A stretch of DNA of 64,000 nucleotides from Sphingobacterium spiritivorum ATCC 33861 (GTDB lineage Bacteria; Bacteroidota; Bacteroidia; Sphingobacteriales; Sphingobacteriaceae). Both the position numbers and the translations under genes were made by a program. Positions 17,269 to 26,304 of this stretch are shown here, piece after piece (position 1 is the first letter of the stretch; each line of letters opens with the position of its first letter). A model generated the notes under the pieces. That model saw nothing but the letters and a program-made list of their open reading frames with translations, searched no databases and was not told the origin of the DNA. The stretch is from positions 1,204,903 through 1,268,902 of the forward strand of contig NZ_GL379770.1 in the NCBI RefSeq assembly GCF_000143765.1, read 5' to 3'.

Positions 17269-17610
17269 AGCATTTTAATTTTAGTAAAAACCTCGAGAGG
17301 GAGATTTTTATAGTTTAACAATGTGGAGCAGGATCATTTGAGTGAGATCTCTCCATTAAAAAATAGCTATCGCGGTTTTGCAATAATGCTGTATACCCAA
17401 ATTTACTGAAAAAGGAATTTCATTGATAATCAGATTGATAAAAATGTAACAAGTAACGAATAATTTGCAATTAGATTATTCTCCCGATGAATGCTGTCCG
17501 TCCAAACCATTTGGGACTCGTATTGTTATTAAAAAAGGACATACGAATAGCTCGGATATTTGTATGGTATAGCTATCGCTGAAAACAGTTACACTAATTT
17601 TATATTGCTG
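17269..17610. other. Intergenic region without a gene; one dyad
   Basis: These 342 bases between the HMA-like gene and the aldo/keto reductase are AT-rich and hold no credible frame. The only structure I see is the inverted repeat CCAAA (17502-17506) / TTTGG (17510-17514), extended by GTC/GAC outside it, about 95 bases before the reductase start. It could be an operator. No promoter with a full consensus is apparent. Confidence 0.4.
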
Positions 17611-18600
17611 ATGAAGACACATTTTGAATTAAAATATCCCTTGGGATTAGGAGGAGTTGCTATAGGAACAGGCTTTGAGCCGTTATCAGATGAAGAATCT
17701 TATCATATACTTGAAACGGCCTGGAATCAGGGCATCCGTTATTACGATACGTCGCCCTGGTATGGGCTGACGAAGAGTGAACGCAGATTTGGAGATTTTC
17801 TTCGTCAGAAATCAAGAGATGAATTTGTTTTTTCTACAAAGATCGGACGATTGTTTGATGCTGTAGATGAAGCAGATGTCCCGCCAACAATGTGGAAAGC
17901 TCCTTTAGCATATGATTTCAGACATGACTACACGGCAGACGCGACTGCACGAAGTATTGAGGAAAGTCTTTCACGGACAGGATTAGATCACATAGATATC
18001 GTTTTTGTCCATGATCTGTCTGAAGATCAGGTAGGTGACCGATACGATTATTATCTGCAGCAGGCAGAGAAAGGAGCATTCAGATTGCTTTCCGATTACC
18101 GGGATCAGGGCATTATCAAAGCATGGGGAATGGGGGTAAACAAGATTGAGCCTATTCTGGATTGTATCAGAATTGCCGATCCGGATATCTGTCTTTCGGC
18201 TACACAATATTCAATTCTTGAGCATGAGGATGCTGTAGACCGCTTATTGCCAGTCGTTCGTGAACATGGCGTGAAATTGGTGTCAGGAGCCGGATTTAAC
18301 TCCGGATATATCGGAGGGAGAGAACGCTATAATTATAAAGATGTTATTCCTAAAGGAATGGCTGAGAAACGGGCGCGTATAGCCGCTATCGCTCAGCAAT
18401 ATGGTACGGATCTGATTGCTGCCGCAATCCAGTTTGTATTAGCTGCGGACGAATTTGTATCTATTATTCCCGGAGCGAGCAGACCCGGTCAGGTACTGGA
18501 TAACTGCAGAGCCATTCAATCTTCGATTTCGCATGATTTCTGGAAAGAACTGAAACATGAAGGACTCATTTATACACAGGCGCAGGTACCCGGAGTGTAA
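17611..18600 (+). CDS. Aldo/keto reductase
   Basis: A 329-residue (beta/alpha)8 oxidoreductase with the catalytic tetrad in context: Asp and Tyr in YYDTSPWYG, Lys in VFSTKIGR, His in DIVFVHDLSE. The C-terminal NADPH site is around FVSIIPGASRPGQV. It is closest in type to the D-threo-aldose / L-fucose / pyridoxal dehydrogenase branch that starts with 'LGLGG..IG', so sugar or aldehyde substrates are plausible. The frame runs upstream to 17560, but ATG 17611 (MKTHFELKYPLG) fits the family start. It converges on the Ntn-hydrolase gene with 7 bases between stops. Confidence 0.9.
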   Translation: MKTHFELKYPLGLGGVAIGTGFEPLSDEESYHILETAWNQGIRYYDTSPWYGLTKSERRFGDFLRQKSRDEFVFSTKIGRLFDAVDEADVPPTMWKAPLAYDFRHDYTADATARSIEESLSRTGLDHIDIVFVHDLSEDQVGDRYDYYLQQAEKGAFRLLSDYRDQGIIKAWGMGVNKIEPILDCIRIADPDICLSATQYSILEHEDAVDRLLPVVREHGVKLVSGAGFNSGYIGGRERYNYKDVIPKGMAEKRARIAAIAQQYGTDLIAAAIQFVLAADEFVSIIPGASRPGQVLDNCRAIQSSISHDFWKELKHEGLIYTQAQVPGV

Positions 18601-18607
18601 TTTACGA

Positions 18608-19993
18608 TTATTGAACCTGAAGATAGGAATCCCACCATTCATTGGGTTTGGTGTGCATCATGTTGCCGGGATCCTGCATCCAATATGTGTTATCTACATA
18701 AATCTTGTATGCATATTTTCCGGGAGCGACAGGAAGTGTACAGATCCATTCGCCATCCTTTTTGATAAATGGGTTGGCGTGTGGATCATAATTATTAAAG
18801 GTGCCTGTCAAAGCAATGGTTTCGGCTCCCTGCATACCCTTGATCCTGAATGTAATGCTGTTTTTTTGTGGTCCGAACAGATTCAGATAATAGTTTGAAG
18901 GATTGATTTTTCTCACCTGATCATATAATCTGTTTGCTTTTTCTTTTTTTCCGGACAGAAGACAGGCATTTGCAAGTGCTGCTATTGCATTTTCAGAAAG
19001 AGGATAATATTTGAGATTGGTTTCAAACAGCTTTTCAGCATCTGTAATACGGTTGCTGTCAATAAGCTGATATCCGAATTTTTCCAGATCTCTTTCAGAA
19101 AACTGATAATGCATTTTGTTTGATTTCCTTTGTTTATTATACATGGAAATAGCAGCTGCTATTCCTTGCCGGTTATACGTTTGTTCTATTCTTTCTGCCA
19201 GCGATTTGGGAAATAAATCTTTTATTTCAATATCCTGATATCCCTTTTTGAGAAGTTGAAGGATATCTATCTTGCTGACAACCGTGTAGTCATGACGCTG
19301 ATATAGATAAATGGTTTTGTTTTTGAGGTCGCATACCTGTGAATAAACAGTACTGTTATCCGTTTCACGCTGTGCTGTTGCATCAAGTATGTTTGTGAAA
19401 TTTTCAAAAGACAGTGCTTTGGTTTGAAGAAGATTATAGGCAGTTTTCCTGCGCCAGCACTTGAAATCTGAGTATTGAGGATCCTGGAGACTATAATTTG
19501 TCAGTACATAATTTTTACTGCCCGGGCGGATTATATAATTTGCATGGACAATCGCATAATCTCCTGTACGGTCTGCTATCATGATTTGTGCCTTTTGCTG
19601 CCATGTAAGATTGTACTGAGCAAAGAGTTTTAATGCTTCTTCTACTGAGCCACATTCCTGAAGAATTTTTTCCAGAATATAGCCTTCAAAATCGGGTTTT
19701 GAAAGATCTTTAATTATGGCTACTTCCTGAGGCAGGGCTGCTGCATCATAGAAAAGTCCCTGATCATTTATTCCTCCTTCGGGAAATTTTTCTTCGAATC
19801 CCCAGAAAATGTAACCTTTCTTCTGTTGTACTGAAGGTCTGACCCATATATAGGTCTTCTTCAAGGGGGAATAATCTTCATTATTTCCTACCAAAACCTG
19901 TTTTTCGTCATGGGCTATGAAAATAGTGCATGATAGAACAGGCACATATTGCGAAAATAGTATCCCGATCAAAATAACGATGGCTCTTTTCAT
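18608..19993 (-). CDS. Secreted Ntn-hydrolase with TPR-like linker and C-terminal glycogen-binding-like domain
   Basis: A 461-residue protein with three parts. After a signal peptide ending VPVLS, the mature protein would begin with Cys22 (CTIFIAHDEK, then GNNEDY), the pattern of choloylglycine / linear amide C-N hydrolases in which the N-terminal Cys is the nucleophile. KAQIMIADRTGDYAIVHAN continues that domain. Residues ~290-375 are helical pairs of TPR type (AEKLFETNLKYYPLSENAIA). The last ~85 residues (ITFRIKGMQGAETIALTGTF, then APGKYAYKIYVDN) look like an AMPK/CBM48 E-set domain. The combination is unusual. A lipobox reading of LSC is possible but less likely, since it would block the catalytic amine. 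Confidence 0.78.
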   Translation of the reverse strand: MKRAIVILIGILFSQYVPVLSCTIFIAHDEKQVLVGNNEDYSPLKKTYIWVRPSVQQKKGYIFWGFEEKFPEGGINDQGLFYDAAALPQEVAIIKDLSKPDFEGYILEKILQECGSVEEALKLFAQYNLTWQQKAQIMIADRTGDYAIVHANYIIRPGSKNYVLTNYSLQDPQYSDFKCWRRKTAYNLLQTKALSFENFTNILDATAQRETDNSTVYSQVCDLKNKTIYLYQRHDYTVVSKIDILQLLKKGYQDIEIKDLFPKSLAERIEQTYNRQGIAAAISMYNKQRKSNKMHYQFSERDLEKFGYQLIDSNRITDAEKLFETNLKYYPLSENAIAALANACLLSGKKEKANRLYDQVRKINPSNYYLNLFGPQKNSITFRIKGMQGAETIALTGTFNNYDPHANPFIKKDGEWICTLPVAPGKYAYKIYVDNTYWMQDPGNMMHTKPNEWWDSYLQVQ

Positions 19994-20111
19994 TTTTTTG
20001 CTGATAGATTCATAGATAGATATCAGCAGTAAATATAAGATTTTCCTTTTAAAGCAGGGTGTTGTATGTTGATTTTTAGAGTGTTGCGTTAATTTTTTAA
20101 GGAAGAGCTAA

Positions 20112-20612
20112 CTAGTTATTGTTAATGATCAACTCAGCATCCCGTATCTGGATCTCTGTATGTCCGTCTTTATCAGCATTGAGATATACAATCCCTCTAA
20201 TATGTACCGGCAGTTCGCTATAGGTAATCTTATGTTTGTTTTTCATCATGATTTCTGCCATTGGGGGTATTCCGTTCTGTCCGCAAAACATACATTGAGC
20301 TACCGGTAAGACAGACAACAGAAACCAATTATGTTTTCGCCCTGTATTGATAGGGACTATATACCCCTGCAAGGAGACACTTTTGTTATTAAGCTGTTGT
20401 AAAGCCGGCGGAAAATGTGGAATGTAGACAGTCTTATCTGCTCTTTTCTCCACCTTATACATGAGCTGATCAAATACTTCCCAGGTTTTATTCATCAACG
20501 CTTTGTGATCTGTGAGATGTTGTTGCTGTACGTTTTGTTGCGCTTCGGATGGTTGTATAATCGAAATGGACAGGAAAACAATTAAAAGCGGAATTATGAA
20601 GTGAAGAACCAT
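20112..20612 (-). CDS. Exported DUF3299-like protein, probably metal-related
   Basis: A 166-residue protein with a signal peptide ending SEAQ. The body contains VSLQGYIVPINTGRKHNWFL and the Cys motif QCMFCGQNG, followed by ELPVHIRGIVYLNADKDGH. This resembles DUF3299, a periplasmic family often found beside metal-handling genes. It is transcribed divergently from the COG0523 GTPase cluster, with a 17-base palindrome between them. A role in metal delivery or sensing is inferred from the context and the CxxC. Confidence 0.7.
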   Translation of the reverse strand: MVLHFIIPLLIVFLSISIIQPSEAQQNVQQQHLTDHKALMNKTWEVFDQLMYKVEKRADKTVYIPHFPPALQQLNNKSVSLQGYIVPINTGRKHNWFLLSVLPVAQCMFCGQNGIPPMAEIMMKNKHKITYSELPVHIRGIVYLNADKDGHTEIQIRDAELIINNN

Positions 20613-20663
20613 GAGTGCATATTTTTTAGTTTCGAAAGTAAAAGTACATGTAATTTTTATTTA

Positions 20664-20680
20664 ATGCAACTGTGTTGCAT
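20664..20680. promoter_or_regulatory. 17-base palindrome, candidate Zur operator
   Basis: ATGCAAC (20664-20670) and GTTGCAT (20674-20680) are perfect inverted repeats around TGT. The site lies between the divergent DUF3299-like and COG0523 genes and overlaps the predicted -33 region of the latter. Fur-family repressors bind dyads of this type, and COG0523 genes are frequently Zur-controlled. The Zur identity is inferred; no fur-family gene is in the window. Confidence 0.65.
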
Positions 20681-20705
20681 TTGTTATTTTTGATTATTAT
20701 CTTTG
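20675..20705 (+). promoter_or_regulatory. Promoter of the COG0523 cluster
   Basis: TTG (20675-20677) lies inside the palindrome, followed by a 20-base spacer and TATCTTTG (20698-20705), a good Bacteroidota -7 element. A repressor bound to the palindrome would cover the -33 contact. Confidence 0.6.
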
Positions 20706-20733
20706 TTTCACAGAAGCATTAACGGAAAGGACT

Positions 20734-20943
20734 ATGATACCTCAGGATTACGAAAGCTGGAAAGATTGTATTGAGAATAAATGCGGAATTGCACTTACAA
20801 GGGATTTTGTAGGGAAGCGCCTGGCTATTTATACTGATTTGTCTCATGAGGAGACACAACGGTTTGTAGTATTGTATGGGGAGCTGCACCGTCAACGAAT
20901 AATAGAATGGCTGAAGTTGTCGGTATCCTGGCAGTATCTATAG
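20734..20943 (+). CDS. Small conserved protein preceding COG0523 GTPase
   Basis: A 69-residue soluble protein starting MIPQDYESWKDCIENKCGIA with two Cys (12 and 17), then LTRDFVGKRLAIYTDLSHEE and FVVLYGELHRQRIIEWL. I recall similar small proteins with 'YESW..CI...CG..LT..F' near COG0523 genes in other bacteria, but I cannot verify it. It is the first gene after the predicted promoter and ends 27 bases before the GTPase start. Function unknown; a partner in metal delivery is possible. Confidence 0.72.
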   Translation: MIPQDYESWKDCIENKCGIALTRDFVGKRLAIYTDLSHEETQRFVVLYGELHRQRIIEWLKLSVSWQYL

Positions 20944-20970
20944 AAAAAGAATATGTAAATCAATTATAAG

Positions 20971-22167
20971 ATGAAGAATAAAAAATTACCTGTTACCGTA
21001 TTGAGTGGATTTTTGGGAGCCGGAAAAACTACATTACTCAATCATGTGCTCCACAATAAGGAGAATCTGAAGGTAGCTGTGATTGTCAATGATATGAGCG
21101 AGATCAATATCGATGCCTCTTTGGTTAAAAAAGAAAATACGCTTTCGCGGACAGAAGAAAAGCTGGTAGAGATGAGTAACGGTTGTATATGCTGCACATT
21201 GCGTGAGGATCTGATGGTGGAAGTGGAGCGCTTGGCGGGGGAGAACAGATTTGATTATTTGCTTATCGAAAGTACGGGAATATCAGAGCCGCTGCCTGTC
21301 GCGCAGACTTTCAGTTTTGTTGATGAACAAAACGGGATCAACCTTCCTGATCTGAGTTATATAGACACGATGGTCACTGTAGTGGACTGTTTTAACTTTT
21401 TTAAGGATTTCGGATCGGCAGAAACCTTGACAGACCGAAGATTGACGGATGATGATGATAACCGCACTATTGTCAATCTGTTAACAGATCAGGTCGAATT
21501 TGCTAATGTAATTATTCTGAATAAGGTAGATCTTGTAGCAGAAGAAACAATTGGTGTATTAAAGGCTGCGATCAGAAAATTAAATCCCGTGGCACGGATA
21601 ATCCAAAGTTCTTTCGGACAGATTGTGGTATCGGATATTATTGGTACAGGGCTTTACAATCAGTCTGTTGCGGAATCTTCTGAGGCCTGGAAGAATGAGT
21701 TGGCTCAGGAGCATGTACCTGAAACGGAGGAATATGGAATTTCTTCCTTTGTATTTACTACCCAGCGACCTTTTCATCCGCAACGCTGGTATGATTATCT
21801 GAATATTACTTATCCGCATAATCTGATTCGTGCTAAAGGTCTGTTCTGGATGGCTTCGCGTCCGGATGAGGCTATAAGTTTTAGTCAGGCCGGAGGAAGC
21901 CTTCGGTTGGAAGGAGCCGGCGTCTGGTGGTGTTCTATTCCTGAATCAGAACGTCGACACTACCCTGATTTCAGGGAGTATGAAGCCGAAATGACAAAAA
22001 GATGGCATCCTGAATGGGAGGACAGAAAAACAGAACTTGTATTTATCGGACAGGATCTCAATAAGGAAGTCTGTGTAGCACAACTGGAAGAGTGTCTGTT
22101 AACGGATGAAGAGGCTGAAAGATGGAAATACAATGAATGGGTGGACAACTTCCCTAAGCATTTATAG
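20971..22167 (+). CDS. COG0523 / CobW-family GTPase, probable zinc chaperone
   Basis: A 398-residue G3E GTPase. Walker A is GFLGAGKTT (13-21), the metal-binding CxCC motif is CICC (72-75) in [11 protein letters not shown], Walker B region [11 protein letters not shown], and NKVD is the guanine-specificity motif. The C-terminal CobW_C domain includes [18 protein letters not shown] and [12 protein letters not shown]. Such proteins use GTP to hand metal, most often zinc under starvation, to client enzymes in the cytoplasm. The palindrome upstream and the small partner gene support regulation by metal status. The client is unknown. Confidence 0.92.
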   Translation: MKNKKLPVTVLSGFLGAGKTTLLNHVLHNKENLKVAVIVNDMSEINIDASLVKKENTLSRTEEKLVEMSNGCICCTLREDLMVEVERLAGENRFDYLLIESTGISEPLPVAQTFSFVDEQNGINLPDLSYIDTMVTVVDCFNFFKDFGSAETLTDRRLTDDDDNRTIVNLLTDQVEFANVIILNKVDLVAEETIGVLKAAIRKLNPVARIIQSSFGQIVVSDIIGTGLYNQSVAESSEAWKNELAQEHVPETEEYGISSFVFTTQRPFHPQRWYDYLNITYPHNLIRAKGLFWMASRPDEAISFSQAGGSLRLEGAGVWWCSIPESERRHYPDFREYEAEMTKRWHPEWEDRKTELVFIGQDLNKEVCVAQLEECLLTDEEAERWKYNEWVDNFPKHL

Positions 22168-22183
22168 TCAATTGTTTGTTTTG

Positions 22184-22224
22184 GCCGCTGTCTGTTGCTT
22201 TTTAAGTGATGGCAGCGGTTTTTT
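22184..22224 (+). terminator. Intrinsic terminator of COG0523 gene
   Basis: GCCGCTGTC (22184-22192) pairs with GGCAGCGGT (22211-22219) through nine pairs (two G-U), with an 18-base loop, followed by a T-tract to 22224. Confidence 0.75.
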
Positions 22225-22228
22225 ATTT

Positions 22229-22268
22229 AATATCAGCCATCTTCATACGAAAGAAGATGGCTGATATT
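22229..22268. terminator. Perfect 16-base inverted repeat between convergent genes
   Basis: AATATCAGCCATCTTC (22229-22244) and GAAGATGGCTGATATT (22253-22268) form a perfect 16-pair stem with an 8-base loop, just downstream of the first terminator and 11 bases from the end of the convergent Gfo/Idh gene. There is no T-tract on either side, so it may mark or protect transcript ends of the minus-strand gene. Confidence 0.55.
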
Positions 22269-22279
22269 CTGAATCCGTC

Positions 22280-23611
22280 TTACACACGCGGAAGTTTGTA
22301 TCCGTTGTGATATTCTTTTTCCAGATATAGTTTATTGATCTTACTGTCTGTGAAGCTATTGGTATTCTTGTTCCACATGAGTTTTTCTCCGCTGCGGTAG
22401 GATATATTTCCCATCTGGGCAACGGTGGCTACATGAGATCCTGCCTGAATAGAACATTTTAAGTCTTCCATTTTCCGGCTTTTAATAACATCTATAAAGT
22501 TTTGCATATGGTTTTGAAGACCATTATCAGATGCCGCTGTGAATGGGACTACAACTTTATTCTGACTCTTTTTCTCTTCTATGACTTCCCATCCGCCACG
22601 GTTGAGAATCAATGTACCATTGTTGCCGATATAGGCTATACCATGATCCCTGTTATACGAACCGTTTTCTACTCCCATCGCTGAATCCCAAACAAGATTG
22701 AATTTATCAAATTCGTATAGTGTCGTCAGGGTATCCGGAGTTTCTTCGTATAGATCCGGATAAGCAAAACGTCCACCCAAACCGACTATAGATTTAGGTA
22801 ATTCTGCTCTCATGCCTAGTAAGGCATAGTCCAGCAGATGTACGCCCCAGTCTGTCATAAGTCCTCCGGCATAATCCCAAAACCAACGAAAATTGTAATG
22901 GAATCTGCTGGCATTAAAGGGAACAAGAGGAGCAGGGCCCAACCATTGCTTATAATCTACACCAGCAGGTGCAGCACTGTTTGGTACTACAGCGCCTGGT
23001 TTCTTTCCTCCCTGATAGCACCAGGTCTTTACGGTTCGGATATTTCCCAGTTTTCCTGTATGTATAAATTCAACGGCATCTTTGAAATGCTTTTGACTAC
23101 GTTGCCATTGTCCAACCTGTACAACTTTGTTATATCTTGTCTGAGCGGCGGCCATACGATTACATTCTACAATAGAGTTTCCTACCGGTTTTTCTACATA
23201 GACATCTTTTCCTGCTTCACAGGCATGGATCATTTGTAAAGCATGCCAGTGGTCAGGAGTACCTATAATGACGGCATCTATATCTTTGTTGTCCAGTAAT
23301 GCACGATAATCGCCATATGTTTTTACTTTATTTGTATCTATATTCTGCTTACTCAGGTCTGCCAGGCGGCTGTCAATAACATTTTTATCTACATCGCAGA
23401 TACCAATGAGGTTGACTCCGGGTATTTTCAGGGCAGCGTTTACATTGGACCAGCCCATACCTTTGGCACCTATAACTGCAATATTAACCTGTTCATTTGC
23501 CATGACGCCACTATTGAAAATGGCATACGTCGAATTTGGCAGGGAAGAGGCTAATAATCCACTTCCAGCAAGCAGAGACGTCTTTTTGAGAAATTGTCTT
23601 CGGGTATCCAT
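22280..23611 (-). CDS. Tat-exported Gfo/Idh/MocA oxidoreductase, copy A
   Basis: A 443-residue protein with a twin-arginine signal (TRRQFLKKTSLLAGSG). The Rossmann fold begins VNIAVIGAKGMG, and the family EKP motif is in VYVEKPVGNS. The C-terminal domain has WFWDYAGGLMTDWGVHLLDY, resembling GH109-like and related sugar oxidoreductases that keep NAD(H) bound. It probably acts on a sugar or glycoside in the periplasm. It is a tandem paralogue of the gene at 23758-25089. The last ~120 residues are almost identical while the middle differs, which suggests gene conversion. Confidence 0.9.
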   Translation of the reverse strand: MDTRRQFLKKTSLLAGSGLLASSLPNSTYAIFNSGVMANEQVNIAVIGAKGMGWSNVNAALKIPGVNLIGICDVDKNVIDSRLADLSKQNIDTNKVKTYGDYRALLDNKDIDAVIIGTPDHWHALQMIHACEAGKDVYVEKPVGNSIVECNRMAAAQTRYNKVVQVGQWQRSQKHFKDAVEFIHTGKLGNIRTVKTWCYQGGKKPGAVVPNSAAPAGVDYKQWLGPAPLVPFNASRFHYNFRWFWDYAGGLMTDWGVHLLDYALLGMRAELPKSIVGLGGRFAYPDLYEETPDTLTTLYEFDKFNLVWDSAMGVENGSYNRDHGIAYIGNNGTLILNRGGWEVIEEKKSQNKVVVPFTAASDNGLQNHMQNFIDVIKSRKMEDLKCSIQAGSHVATVAQMGNISYRSGEKLMWNKNTNSFTDSKINKLYLEKEYHNGYKLPRV

Positions 23612-23757
23612 CTTTTGAGTTGCTTAATAATGCTGTTGATTAGTTTTAGGATCATAATTTTACTTGCTGCTACTATAAAAGTGCTGCGCAATATGATGAT
23701 ATTTTTTTAATTAAAATATACATAACAGTATACATTATCCGACGCTATCACATTTTT

Positions 23758-25089
23758 TTACACGCGCGGAAGTTTGTATCCATTGTGATATTCTTTTTCC
23801 AGATATAGTTTATTGATCTTACTGTCTGTGAAGCTATTGTTATTCTTGTTCCACATGAGTTTTTCTCCGCTGCGGTAGGATATATTTCCCATCTGGGCAA
23901 CGGTGGCTACATGAGAGCCGGCCTGTATAGAACATTTTAAGTCTTCCATTTTCCGGCTTTTAATAACATCTATAAAATTTTGCATATGGTTTTGAAGACC
24001 GTTATCGGATGCTGCTGTGAATGGCACCACCACTTTATTCTGGCTCTTTTTCTCTTCTATGACTTCCCATCCGCCACGGTTGAGAATCAATGTACCATTG
24101 TTGCCGATATAGGCTATACCATGATCCCTGTTATACGAACCATTATCAATACCCATAGCCGAATCCCATACCATATTGAATTTATCAAATTCGTATAATG
24201 TCGTCAGGGTATCCGGAGTTTCTTCGTATAGATCCGGATAAGCAAAACGTCCACCCAAACCGACTATAGATTTAGGTAATTCGGCTTTCATGCCCAGTAA
24301 GGCATAATCAAGAAGATGTACGCCCCAGTCTGTCATCAGACCGCCTGCATAATCCCAAAACCAGCGAAAATTGAAATGAAATCTACTGGAATTAAAAGGA
24401 ACAAGCGGAGCGGGTCCTAACCATTGTTTATAATCAACTCCTGTCGGTACGGCGCTATTCGGCACTACGGGGCCCGGTTTCATCCATCCCTGATAGCACC
24501 ATACTTTTACAGTCCGTATATTTCCCAATTGTCCGGTATTTATAAAGTCTACAGCATCTTTGAAATGCTTCTGGCTGCGTTGCCATTGTCCGGCCTGTAC
24601 AACTTTATTGTATCGCGTCTGTGCTGCTACCATGCGATTACATTCGACAATAGAATTTCCTACCGGTTTCTCTACATAGACATCTTTTCCTGCTTCACAG
24701 GCATGGATCATCTGTAAAGCGTGCCAGTGATCAGGAGTGCCTATAATGACGGCATCTACGTCTTTATTATCCAGTAAGGCACGATAGTCACCATATGTTT
24801 TAATCTTATTTGTATCTATATTCTTTTTATTCAGTTCAGCTAACCTATTATCAATTACGTTTTTATCCACGTCGCAAATTCCAATGAGGTTGACACCCGG
24901 TATTTTCATGGCAGCGTTTACATTGGACCAGCCCATCCCTTTAGCGCCGATGACTGCAATATTAACCTGTTCATTTGGCATGACGCTATTGTTGAACATT
25001 GCAAATACAGAATTCGGTAAGGAAGAGGCCAGCAATCCACTTCCTGCCAGTAAGGAGGTTTTTTTGAGAAATTGTCTTCGGGTATTCAT
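23758..25089 (-). CDS. Tat-exported Gfo/Idh/MocA oxidoreductase, copy B
   Basis: A 443-residue paralogue of the adjacent gene with the same Tat signal (TRRQFLKKTSLLAGSG), Rossmann start VNIAVIGAKGMG and EKPVGNS motif. Substitutions cluster in the first 240 residues (for example SVFAMFNNSV versus STYAIFNSGV, and WMKPGPVVPNS versus GKKPGAVVPNS), in the region that lines the active site in relatives, so the two may differ in specificity. It is first in order of transcription of the two, 30 bases after a third, cytoplasmic Gfo/Idh gene. Confidence 0.9.
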   Translation of the reverse strand: MNTRRQFLKKTSLLAGSGLLASSLPNSVFAMFNNSVMPNEQVNIAVIGAKGMGWSNVNAAMKIPGVNLIGICDVDKNVIDNRLAELNKKNIDTNKIKTYGDYRALLDNKDVDAVIIGTPDHWHALQMIHACEAGKDVYVEKPVGNSIVECNRMVAAQTRYNKVVQAGQWQRSQKHFKDAVDFINTGQLGNIRTVKVWCYQGWMKPGPVVPNSAVPTGVDYKQWLGPAPLVPFNSSRFHFNFRWFWDYAGGLMTDWGVHLLDYALLGMKAELPKSIVGLGGRFAYPDLYEETPDTLTTLYEFDKFNMVWDSAMGIDNGSYNRDHGIAYIGNNGTLILNRGGWEVIEEKKSQNKVVVPFTAASDNGLQNHMQNFIDVIKSRKMEDLKCSIQAGSHVATVAQMGNISYRSGEKLMWNKNNNSFTDSKINKLYLEKEYHNGYKLPRV

Positions 25090-25119
25090 ATATTATGGTT
25101 TTTTATGTTGAGGTTAGCA

Positions 25120-26271
25120 TTAAAAATCAGTCCATTTCAGATCAGACTGTGCTGAGGCTATTACTGTTTCTATAAATTTCATTCCACGAACGCCGTCCTC
25201 TGCCGTAGGAAAATCCAATTGATCTTCCGAAGCTTTTGTTCCGTTTACAGATGCCAAAATTGTATGTGCAAAGTTGTTGTAAATATTTGCGAATGCTTCT
25301 ATATATCCTTCAGGATGACCAGCCGGCAGTCGGGTGTTGTGTTTTGTGACAGGATGCAGGTAGGATTGTCCGGTGCGGAATATCTGCGCCGGAGCATCGA
25401 GCCATTTGAGCAGCAGCGTATTAGGTTCCTGCTGGTTCCATTCCAGACCGGCTTTTTCGCCATAAATCCTGATTTTCAGTGCATTTTCTTCTCCTGCTGC
25501 AACCTGTGAAGCTGAAAGTACGCCGCTGGCTCCATTATCAAAACGCAGTAGTATATTACCATCATCTTCTAACCTCCTTCCTTGGACAAAGGTCTGCAAG
25601 TCAGCACATATCTTTTGTATTTTCAAACCGGATATATATTCAGCCAAATGTGCGGCGTGCGTCCCTATGTCACCCATACAGCCGCTTTTTCCGCTTTTTT
25701 GGGGATCAGTACGCCAGGCTGCAAGTGCGACATCCGTTTCGATCATTGTACTCAGCCAGCCCTGAGGATATTCCACCATTATTTTTCGGATTTGTCCCAG
25801 TTTATTCTCTTTAACAAGTTGTCTTGCCTGTTTGACCATAGGATAAGCGGAATAGGTATGCGTAAGGCATAACAAAAGTCCTGTTTCTGCCACTTTTAAC
25901 TGAAGCTGCCGGGCTTCCTCCAATGTGAGTGTCATAGGTTTTTCAAGAACAACATGAAATCCGTGATCAAGCGCCATCATAGCCGGTTCAAAGTGGGCAA
26001 AATTCGGGGTGACAATACTTACGAAATGTATTCGTTTGTCTGCCGGTAACTGGCTTTCCTGCGCTATCATTTCCTGATAGCCCGTATAGATCCGGTCTTG
26101 CGGCAGGTATAATAGTTCTCCGGATTCCCGTGCCATATGCGGATCTGCGCTTAATGCTCCGCAACAGAGTTCGATATGACCATCCATACCTGCAGCCATA
26201 CGGTGAACAGCTCCGATAAAAGCATTTTTACCGCCACCAATCATGCCCATTCTTATTTTTGTACTATTCAT
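25120..26271 (-). CDS. Cytoplasmic Gfo/Idh/MocA family oxidoreductase
   Basis: A 383-residue protein without a signal peptide. The Rossmann motif is RMGMIGGGKNAFIG, the catalytic EKP motif is in HVVLEKPMTL, and the C-terminal domain includes DIGTHAAHLAEYISG with the His typical of sugar-binding members. Family members with this start are often in operons with sugar isomerases and oxidise inositol or keto-sugar intermediates. The gene lies between the isomerase and the Tat-exported pair in one minus-strand operon. Confidence 0.9.
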   Translation of the reverse strand: MNSTKIRMGMIGGGKNAFIGAVHRMAAGMDGHIELCCGALSADPHMARESGELLYLPQDRIYTGYQEMIAQESQLPADKRIHFVSIVTPNFAHFEPAMMALDHGFHVVLEKPMTLTLEEARQLQLKVAETGLLLCLTHTYSAYPMVKQARQLVKENKLGQIRKIMVEYPQGWLSTMIETDVALAAWRTDPQKSGKSGCMGDIGTHAAHLAEYISGLKIQKICADLQTFVQGRRLEDDGNILLRFDNGASGVLSASQVAAGEENALKIRIYGEKAGLEWNQQEPNTLLLKWLDAPAQIFRTGQSYLHPVTKHNTRLPAGHPEGYIEAFANIYNNFAHTILASVNGTKASEDQLDFPTAEDGVRGMKFIETVIASAQSDLKWTDF

Positions 26272-26304
26272 AGTGCTCAGTTTTTTCGGAGGGATATGTG
26301 TGAT

